In this document: positions 6,596-11,835 of the stretch, in pieces
How positions within the stretch are numbered: the stretch's first letter is position 1
How the letters are laid out: each line of letters opens with the position of its first letter
Assembly (NCBI GenBank): GCA_023446735.1
Contig: JAEXPQ010000246.1
Coordinates: 1 to 13,759 of the forward strand
Direction of reading: 5' to 3'
DNA from: Verrucomicrobiota bacterium
Lineage (GTDB): Bacteria > Verrucomicrobiota > Verrucomicrobiia > Opitutales > Opitutaceae
Length of the DNA stretch: 13,759 bases
Translations under genes and position numbers: made by a program
The notes under the pieces: generated by a model
What the model was told of the DNA's origin: nothing
Database searches by the model: none
Seen by the model: only the letters and a program-made list of their open reading frames with translations

Positions 6596-7030
6596 CTGTA
6601 CTTCCGCGAAGAAGCGCTCGTGGACACCGCCCCACGGCAGGGTCTGTTCGCTCTGGCGCATGGCCCCGGCTCCGGTGCGCTCTTCCATCTGCTCGCGCAC
6701 CTCGAACTGCACATCGCAGGCGCCGTCGGGCAGCTCGACGATGGTCACGCGGCAGTTGTGCTGAGTCGAGGCGCGGAAACCATCGTCGACCATCAGCCTT
6801 CCGTAGGCTTCCAGCCGCCCGCTCTTCGGGCTGGACGCACCGATCCGATAGCCCATCGCGACCAAGGCTTCCTTCGCGGCGGCGAACACGCGCGCGGCCG
6901 GCGCCTCCACCACCCGCTTCACCGGCGGCGGACTGAAACGCTCGCTCAGCGGTTCGCCGATGGTGTCGCAACCGGCCATGAGAAACGCCGCGCCGAGGGC
7001 GAGCAGGAGGGAGAGAAGTTTGGTGTTCAT
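6584..7030 (-). CDS. predicted lipoprotein of unknown function
   Basis: Not recognised beyond its localisation. The 148 residues begin MNTKLLSLLLALGAAFLMAGC, a lipoprotein signal peptide with lipobox LMAGC and lipidated Cys21, so it is predicted to be membrane-anchored outside the cytoplasm. The mature part has a Pro-rich linker (SPPPVKRVVEAP). A compact domain follows, with a helix ARVFAAAKEALVAMGYRI, strands around GRLEAYGRLMV, VTIVELPDGACDVQFEVRE, and a C-terminal helix. The two further cysteines, in HNCRV and GACDV, could form a disulfide. I chose the ATG at 7030 because the signal peptide starts there; the longer frame adds an unrelated 22-residue leader running into the repeat. It is last in the minus-strand series, 129 nt after aguA, with an inverted repeat between them. 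Confidence 0.8.
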   Translation of the reverse strand: MNTKLLSLLLALGAAFLMAGCDTIGEPLSERFSPPPVKRVVEAPAARVFAAAKEALVAMGYRIGASSPKSGRLEAYGRLMVDDGFRASTQHNCRVTIVELPDGACDVQFEVREQMEERTGAGAMRQSEQTLPWGGVHERFFAEVQARL

Positions 7031-7062
7031 GAAAGTGGGTGCCCTGGTTCGGTTGCCTGGAG

Positions 7063-7119
7063 GTAGGAGCCTGCTTGCAGGCGATTCCGAGTCCACATCG
7101 CCTGCAAGCAGGCTCCTAC
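7063..7119. repeat. REP-like inverted pair with GTAG heads
   Basis: Two perfect 23-nt inverted arms (7063-7085 and 7097-7119) flank an 11-nt spacer. Each arm begins, on its own strand, with GTAGGAG and holds the smaller palindrome GCCTGC-TT-GCAGGC. This matches the general form of paired REP elements that carry a GTAG head and a stem-loop. It fills most of the gap between aguA and the lipoprotein gene and could also stop or stabilise aguA transcripts. No T-run follows on the minus strand. Confidence 0.75.
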
Positions 7120-7159
7120 AGTCGATCCGGAAACCGACGAGCAGGCTAATCCTGCGCCC

Positions 7160-8239
7160 TCACGCCGGTTGTTGCTGCGAGATGCAGTGCAGCGAGCCGC
7201 GGCCCCAGATCAGGTGGTAGCAGTCGAGCGGCACGATCTCGCGGCCGGGGAAACAGGCGGCGAGGATCGCACAAGCGCGGTCGTCGGCCTTCGGTTGGCG
7301 GAAGGTGGGCACGAGCACGGCGCCGTTGAGCACGAGGAAGTTCGCGTAGCTGGCCGGCACGCGCACGCCCTGGAAGGCCACGCGCTTCGGCGCGGGCAAC
7401 TCGACAAGGTCGAACGGCTGGCCGGCCGGCGTGCGCAGTTTCCGGAGGCGGCGGAGGTTGTCGTCGAGCGCGGCGAAGTTGGTGTCGCGCTTGTTCGACT
7501 CGACGAGCGTGACGATGCCGTCGGGCTTGAAGAAGCGCGTGAGGTCGTCGACGTGGCCGTCGGTGTCGTCGCCCACGAGACCCTGGCCGAGCCAGTGAAT
7601 GGTGTGCACGCCGAGGTAGTCGCGGAGGTTCCGCTCGATCTGCTCGATGGTGAGCGTGGGATTGCGGTTCGGGTTGAGCAGGCACTGCTCGGAGGTGAGC
7701 AGCAGGCCCTCGCCGTTGACGTCGAGCGAGCCGCCCTCGAGCACCATCGGGCCGGCGAAGCGGCGCTTGCGGAGGCGTTTCGCGATGAGCGCGGGGATCG
7801 CGTTGTCGCGGTCGCACGGGAGATGCTTGCCGCCCCAGGCGTTGAACTCCCAGTCGACCAGCGCGACTTCGCCGGTCTTGGCGTGCTTCACGAAGATCGG
7901 GCCGTGGTCGCGGCACCACGTGTCGTTGGTCGGGTGGTCGTAGAACTTCACCCGCGACAGCTTCGCACCGGCGGCCTCGCAAAGTTCGCGGGCGCGCGGC
8001 TGGAGTGCGGCGGCGGCGTTGATGCGCACCTCCTCGAAGCGGCTTATGGCGGCGACGATCTTCGCGAAGGCCGGCGGGATGGGGCGGAACTGCTTCGGCC
8101 ACGTCTTACGCTTGTGCGGCCACGACAGCCAGATCGCCTCCTGCGGCTCCCACTCGGCGGGCATGCGAAAACCGAGCGCCGCAGGTGTGGTGGCGGAAGT
8201 GGAGGCAGCGGAGCGGGAACTGGCGGAGCGGACGGGCAC
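7160..8239 (-). CDS. aguA: agmatine deiminase
   Basis: Hydrolyses agmatine to N-carbamoylputrescine and ammonia, the first step from agmatine to putrescine. The 359 residues match the family. The N-terminal ALGFRMPAEWEPQEAIWLSWPH is diagnostic, followed by NDTWCRDHGPIFV, NAWGGKHLP, VLEGGSLDVNGEGLLLTSEQCLLNPNRN, GDDTDGHVDD with the catalytic His and Asp, and GSLHCISQQQP with nucleophile Cys352. The GTG at 8239 is preferred over the internal ATG at 8164 because the conserved ALGFR lies before that ATG. No Shine-Dalgarno is evident. It follows aguB on the same strand but 224 nt away, across an imperfect foldback repeat, so it may have its own promoter. Confidence 0.93.
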   Translation of the reverse strand: MPVRSASSRSAASTSATTPAALGFRMPAEWEPQEAIWLSWPHKRKTWPKQFRPIPPAFAKIVAAISRFEEVRINAAAALQPRARELCEAAGAKLSRVKFYDHPTNDTWCRDHGPIFVKHAKTGEVALVDWEFNAWGGKHLPCDRDNAIPALIAKRLRKRRFAGPMVLEGGSLDVNGEGLLLTSEQCLLNPNRNPTLTIEQIERNLRDYLGVHTIHWLGQGLVGDDTDGHVDDLTRFFKPDGIVTLVESNKRDTNFAALDDNLRRLRKLRTPAGQPFDLVELPAPKRVAFQGVRVPASYANFLVLNGAVLVPTFRQPKADDRACAILAACFPGREIVPLDCYHLIWGRGSLHCISQQQPA

Positions 8240-8287
8240 GCGGAGGAAAGGTCGAAAAGGTTCAGACTAGAACAGGCAGTTCGGACA

Positions 8288-8447
8288 GGTCACAGAGGCA
8301 GAGGAGAGACGGAGGGAGAGCACAGAGAAGAAGTTGATGAAGCGGAATCCTAATCCGGGTCACTTCCTCGAATGGTGAAGACTGCTCCGACCGCATGATT
8401 CCGAACTCTCTGTGTTCTCCTGCGTGCCCTCCGTGATCTCTGTGTCC
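8288..8447. repeat. imperfect foldback repeat between aguB and aguA
   Basis: Two 42-nt pyrimidine/purine-biased blocks (8288-8329 and 8406-8447) are inverted copies; aligning one with the reverse complement of the other gives 28 of 42 identical positions, best at the ends (TCTCTGTG and CTCTGTG-CC). A further exact inverted pair, CGGAATC (8343-8349) and GATTCCG (8397-8403), lies inside. The whole would fold into a long imperfect stem. No coding sequence is evident in the 224-nt gap. It looks like a dispersed non-coding repeat or MITE-like remnant. Confidence 0.6.
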
Positions 8448-8463
8448 AACTGGTTCGTTTCGG

Positions 8464-9342
8464 TCAGCGGAGAAAACGTTTGATGAGGTCGCCGTAGGCG
8501 TCGACGCGGCGGTCGCGCAGGAACGGCCAGTGGCAGCGCAGGTCGTCGAGGGCGCCGAGGTCGACGGGGACGAGCAGCGTCTCGTCGGCCGAGACAGCGG
8601 CCTTGGCGAGAAGTTCGCCCTGCGGGCCAGCAACAAAGCTCTGGCCCCAGAACTCAAGGCCGTCGCCCCCGGCGGGCGCCTCGTGGCCGCAGCGGTTGAT
8701 GGCGGCGACGTAGCAGCCGTTGGCCACGGCATGGCTGCGCTGGATGGTTTCCCAGGCGCCGTGCTGCTTGGCACCGAGCTGAGCCTTCTCCTGCGGATGC
8801 CAGCCGATGGCGGTCGGGTAGAAAAGGATCTCGGCGCCGTCGAGCGCGGTGAGGCGCGCAGCCTCGGGGTACCACTGGTCCCAGCAGATCAGCACGCCGA
8901 TGCGGCCGAACTTCGTTTTCCACGAACGGAAGCCAGTGTCGCCCGGGGTGAAGTAGAACTTCTCGTAGAAGAGCGGATCGTCCGGGATGTGCATCTTCCG
9001 GTACGTGCCGAGCAACGAACCGTCGGCGTCGATCACCGCCGCGGTGTTGTGGTAGAGACCGGGCGCGCGGCGCTCGAAGAGCGAGGCGACGACCACGACG
9101 CCGCGGCGCTTGGCGAGCTCCTGGAACAGCTCGACCGTGCGGCCGGGGATCGGCTCGGCGAGTTCGAAGTACTTGTAGTCCTCGCTCTGGCAGAAGTACT
9201 GCGAGCGGAAGAGCTCCTGGGTGCAGATGATCTGCGCGCCGCGGGCGGCGGCGGCATCCGCCTGCGCGAGAGTGCACCGGAGATTGGTCTCCGGGTCCGG
9301 CACGCAGGTGTGTTGCAGCAGTCCGAGAGTGACGATGCTCAC
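8464..9342 (-). CDS. aguB: N-carbamoylputrescine amidohydrolase
   Basis: Cleaves N-carbamoylputrescine to putrescine, CO2 and ammonia, completing the agmatine route started by AguA. A 292-residue nitrilase-superfamily protein of normal length. The catalytic triad is visible: Glu43 in TQELF, Lys116 in YRKMHIPDD and Cys153 in LICWDQWYPEAAR. Family-specific stretches include FRSQYFCQSEDYKYFELAEP, YEKFYFTPGDTGF, ILFYPTAIGWHPQEK and RCHWPFLRDRRVDAY. The start is GTG at 9342, supported by AGGAG 7 nt upstream. It lies downstream of hisG across 93 nt that hold two hairpins, and upstream of aguA. No arginine decarboxylase is in the window. Confidence 0.94.
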   Translation of the reverse strand: MSIVTLGLLQHTCVPDPETNLRCTLAQADAAAARGAQIICTQELFRSQYFCQSEDYKYFELAEPIPGRTVELFQELAKRRGVVVVASLFERRAPGLYHNTAAVIDADGSLLGTYRKMHIPDDPLFYEKFYFTPGDTGFRSWKTKFGRIGVLICWDQWYPEAARLTALDGAEILFYPTAIGWHPQEKAQLGAKQHGAWETIQRSHAVANGCYVAAINRCGHEAPAGGDGLEFWGQSFVAGPQGELLAKAAVSADETLLVPVDLGALDDLRCHWPFLRDRRVDAYGDLIKRFLR

Positions 9343-9349
9343 GGGAAAA

Positions 9350-9354
9350 CTCCT
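9350..9354 (-). promoter_or_regulatory. ribosome-binding site of aguB
   Basis: AGGAG on the minus strand lies 7 nt before the GTG at 9342, which fixes this start. Confidence 0.7.
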
Positions 9355-9364
9355 CGCAGAACGC

Positions 9365-9400
9365 GCCCGGCGACGCGAGGAAACTCGCGTCCACCCGGGC
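9365..9400. repeat. GAAA-loop hairpin in the hisG-aguB gap
   Basis: GACGCGAG and CTCGCGTC (9372-9379, 9384-9391) make a perfect 8-bp stem with loop GAAA. After a small internal bulge the stem is extended by GCCCGG (9365-9370) with CCGGGC (9395-9400). On the minus strand it falls just upstream of the aguB ribosome-binding site. It has the compact form of a REP-type element or a structured leader. Confidence 0.6.
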
Positions 9401-9404
9401 AGGG

Positions 9405-9437
9405 ATTCACCGGCCCGACACGGGCCGGCGGGTGATC
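9405..9437 (-). terminator. possible hisG terminator or paired hairpin
   Basis: CCGGCCCG (9410-9417) and CGGGCCGG (9421-9428) form an 8-bp stem with loop ACA, with looser outer pairing of TCACC (9407-9411) and GGTGA (9431-9435). It begins at the hisG stop codon. There is no T-run on the minus strand, so it is not a classical terminator. Together with the neighbouring GAAA-loop hairpin it fills the gap. Confidence 0.4.
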
Positions 9438-10320
9438 AATAGACGACCTTGTTGAGCGGATACTCCACGATGCCCTCGGCGCCGAGCGCCTTGAGCTGCG
9501 GGATGAACACGCGCACGACGGACTCGTCGACGATGGTCTCGAGGGCGACCCACTCGGGATTGGTGAGCGGGGAAACGGTGGGGTTGCGCAGGGAGGGCAG
9601 CGCCTTCACGACCGCCTCGAGCGAGGCCTTCGGGAGATTGAGCTTCAGGCCGACCTTGCTGCCGGCCTCGAGGGCGCCCTTGAGCAGCATGGCGATCGTC
9701 TCGATCTTCTTGCGCTTGGCGGGGTTGGCCCAGCTGGCCTTGTTGGCGATCAACTTGGTGTTGGTCTCCATCAGGGTGTCGACGATGCGCAGCTTGTTCG
9801 CGCGCAGCGAGGAGCCGGTCTCGGTGATGTCGACGATCGCGTCGACGAGGTCCGGGACCTTCACCTCGGTCGCGCCCCAGGAGAACTCGACGTCGACCTT
9901 TACGTTCTTCTTCTCGAAATAGCGTTTCACGGTGCCGACCAACTCCGTGGCGACGCGTTTGCCGGCGAGATCCTCCGCCTTCTGGATCGGCGAGGCCTCG
10001 GGCACGCAGAGCACCCAGCGCGACTTCTGCGTGGAGGCCTTCGAGTAGATCAGGTCGCAGACGTCGACGACGTCGGACTCGTTCTCGAGGATCCAGTCCT
10101 GGCCCGTGAGGCCGCAGTCGAAGAACCCATGCTCGACATAGCGGCTGACCTCCTGCGCCCGGATGAAACGGCCGTCGAGCTCCGGGTCGTCGATGGACGG
10201 ACGGTAGGAGCGCGAGCTGGTCGTGATCTTGAACCCGGCCTTGGCGAACAGGTTCTTGGTGGACTCTTCCAGGCTGCCCTTCGGCAGACCCAGCATCAGG
10301 AGAGGTTTAACTTCGGCCAT
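9436..10320 (-). CDS. hisG: ATP phosphoribosyltransferase, long form with regulatory C-terminal domain
   Basis: Joins ATP and PRPP, the first and feedback-regulated step of histidine synthesis. About 294 residues. The catalytic part has LMLGLPKGSLEESTKNLF, SYRPSIDDPELDGRFIRAQEVSRYVEHG, DCGLTGQDWILE, VATELVGTVKRYFEKKNV and VPDLVDAIVDITETGSSLRANKL with the PRPP loop. The C-terminal part from about 215 (KIETIAMLLKGALEA...LPSLRNPTVSPLT...VFIPQLKALGAEGIVEYPLNKVV) is the ACT-like domain that binds histidine in long-form HisG. Long-form enzymes do not need HisZ. The ATG at 10320 is preferred; an in-frame ATG at 10332 adds four residues, and neither has a clear Shine-Dalgarno. It stands apart from other his genes and is the first of four minus-strand genes. 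Confidence 0.95.
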   Translation of the reverse strand: MAEVKPLLMLGLPKGSLEESTKNLFAKAGFKITTSSRSYRPSIDDPELDGRFIRAQEVSRYVEHGFFDCGLTGQDWILENESDVVDVCDLIYSKASTQKSRWVLCVPEASPIQKAEDLAGKRVATELVGTVKRYFEKKNVKVDVEFSWGATEVKVPDLVDAIVDITETGSSLRANKLRIVDTLMETNTKLIANKASWANPAKRKKIETIAMLLKGALEAGSKVGLKLNLPKASLEAVVKALPSLRNPTVSPLTNPEWVALETIVDESVVRVFIPQLKALGAEGIVEYPLNKVVY

Positions 10321-10400
10321 CCGACCATGCATCCCGGCGCAACGAAGCTGCTCAAGCCCAAAAACCGCTAGGCCAACAATCTGGAGAAGCGCCCGGCCCG

Positions 10401-10424
10401 TTATCGTTTTGACTCTTTTACAAT
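10401..10424. promoter_or_regulatory. AT-rich promoter candidate between hisG and the response regulator
   Basis: In the 212-nt divergent gap this is the only AT-rich patch. It contains TACAAT (10419-10424, five of six matches to the -10 consensus on the plus strand) and TTGACT (10408-10413). Those two are only 5 nt apart, so they cannot serve as a standard -35/-10 pair. No other hexamer pair with proper spacing stands out on either strand. The rest of the gap to 10544 is GC-rich with no gene. Confidence 0.25.
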
Positions 10425-10544
10425 TCTCCGCCCGACTCCCGCCCTAGGGGAACAACCCCGGCGGCGGCGATCCCATGGTTCGACGGCGCCGACCGCCTCC
10501 CCAGCCCACCCCAACCGCAACTCATCCGCGCACCTTCTCCCAGC

Positions 10545-11435
10545 ATGCCACGGATCTCCAAGCCGCTCATCCTGATCGTCGAAGACGAGGAACAACTCGC
10601 CAACGTCATCGCCGAACATCTCGAAAATGCCGGCATGCAGACGCAGGTCTACTACCGCTGCGCGCCCGCGATGCGCTTCCTGAAGCGCAACTTCGCGAAC
10701 CTGATGTTGCTCGACCTCAACCTGCCCGATTCGAGCGGCTTCGCCTTCCTCCAGGAACTGCGCAGCGAGGACATCCGCGTGCCGACCATCTTCGTCACCG
10801 GCACCAACGCCGAGGGCATGAAGATCAAGGGGCTCGATGAGATGGGCGGCGACGACTACATCGTGAAGCCGTTCAGCTACCCGGAGCTCATCGCGCGTAT
10901 CCGCGCCGTCCTGCGCCGGTCCGAGACCGCCGGCGACCTCAACGTCGCCAAGAACGTGCGCGTGACCGACGAACCTTTCGACTTCCTCGGCGCGAAAGTC
11001 ATCCCCCTGCGGCTCGAGATCGAGTTTCCCGGCGGCAATCTCGCCAAGATCGGACGCAAGGAACTCGGCATCCTCGCCTACCTCAACGATCACCCGGGGG
11101 TCGTCATCCCGCGCAAGGCCCTCATCCACTCCGTGTGGGGCATCCATGCCGACGTACGCAGCCGCTCCCTCGACCAATATATCGTGAAGGTCCGCGACAT
11201 GTTCGAGGCCCACGGCATCCAGCTCAACGCCTTCCGCACGATCCACGGCGTCGGCTACATCTACGATCCCCAGGGCACGTCCCAAATCGGACGCGACGCC
11301 GCCGCCCCGACACCAGCCCCGGCCGCTCCCGAGAAGCCGGCGCCGGCGGTCGATCTCGACGAGGAGGAAGAAGTCGCCCCGCCGAAGAAGGCCGCGAAAA
11401 AGCCGGCCAAGAAAGCCGCCAAGGCCAAAGCCTGA
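10545..11435 (+). CDS. OmpR/PhoB-type response regulator with a lysine-rich C-terminal tail
   Basis: A DNA-binding two-component regulator of 296 residues. The receiver domain (8-125) has the acidic pair in IVEDEE, phospho-acceptor Asp57 in LLDLNLPDSSG, Thr85 in FVTGTN and Lys108 in DYIVKPFSYPEL. The winged-helix domain (about 150-242) shows IGRKELGILAYLNDHPG, RKALIHSVWG, the recognition helix region RSRSLDQYIVKVRDMF and FRTIHGVGYIY. After this, family members normally stop. Here about 50 residues follow: an Ala-Pro linker, an acidic patch DLDEEEE (270-276), then a 16-residue tail (281-296) with eight lysines in AAKK/PAKK-like repeats, as in bacterial histone H1-like proteins. ATG at 10545 lacks a clear Shine-Dalgarno. 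No histidine kinase is adjacent, so the partner is unknown. A strong terminator follows. Confidence 0.93.
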   Translation: MPRISKPLILIVEDEEQLANVIAEHLENAGMQTQVYYRCAPAMRFLKRNFANLMLLDLNLPDSSGFAFLQELRSEDIRVPTIFVTGTNAEGMKIKGLDEMGGDDYIVKPFSYPELIARIRAVLRRSETAGDLNVAKNVRVTDEPFDFLGAKVIPLRLEIEFPGGNLAKIGRKELGILAYLNDHPGVVIPRKALIHSVWGIHADVRSRSLDQYIVKVRDMFEAHGIQLNAFRTIHGVGYIYDPQGTSQIGRDAAAPTPAPAAPEKPAPAVDLDEEEEVAPPKKAAKKPAKKAAKAKA

Positions 11436-11462
11436 GCGCACCGCTCCGGCTCTTCGCTCTCC

Positions 11463-11503
11463 ACCCAGCCCCGGCAGGTCGCCCTGCCGGGGCTGGGTAT
11501 TTT
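11463..11503 (+). terminator. strong intrinsic terminator after the response regulator
   Basis: A perfect 16-bp stem (ACCCAGCCCCGGCAGG with its complement) closes a TCGC loop and is followed by ATTTT. It lies 27 nt after the stop codon, so the response regulator is probably a single-gene transcript. Confidence 0.88.
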
Positions 11504-11835
11504 CGCGGCCGTGATCCACGCCGAACCCAAACCCCGCGCTCGGCGGGTGAACAAGCCACCGGATCGCAGAAGTCGACATGTGCCGTGCGGAGTCACCGAT
11601 CGAAACGGTCGGCCGTGGCCCACGCTTCAGCCTGCGGTTCCCGACGGAAAACGAAGACATGCCCCTCTCCGCACCACCACCGCGGCCTGAAGACTCGCGC
11701 CACGGCCCGGAGCTTCGACAAACTCGGGCGCCTCGGCACGTAACCCTCGGCGCCGCGATCGCCCTCGGAAATCGGGCTAACAGTAGCTTTGATTCGCCCT
11801 CGCGCCCGACTCCGCGCTTTGATCGCACGTCCGCG
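11504..11835. other. non-coding gap before the membrane protein gene
   Basis: No convincing gene lies here. The membrane-protein frame is open upstream to 11578, but the reading is Arg/Pro/Ser-rich and shows no family features. The main content is the large inverted repeat at 11611-11707, with a small hairpin just before it (CCGATC with GGTCGG, 11596-11612). A moderately AT-richer patch around 11768-11795 could hold the promoter, but I see no good -35/-10 pair. Confidence 0.5.
11611..11707. repeat. large inverted repeat upstream of the glycosyltransferase-like gene
   Basis: The left arm (11611-11637) and right arm (11680-11707) are inverted copies: GGCCGTGGC (11611-11619) pairs exactly with 11699-11707, CTTCAG (11625-11630) pairs with 11687-11692, and the inner seven bases agree at five positions. 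A 42-nt loop separates them. The size and imperfect arms suggest a dispersed palindromic element rather than a terminator. Confidence 0.6.

Noticed and set aside
5769..6971. Long minus-strand open frame covering thiE and part of the lipoprotein gene
   Set aside because: Antisense to thiE and in another frame from the lipoprotein; low-complexity Arg/Gly/Ala sequence with no domain.
10408..10424. TTGACT and TACAAT as a complete sigma-70 promoter
   Set aside because: The two hexamers are only 5 nt apart instead of about 17, so they cannot work as a pair; only the AT-rich patch is reported.
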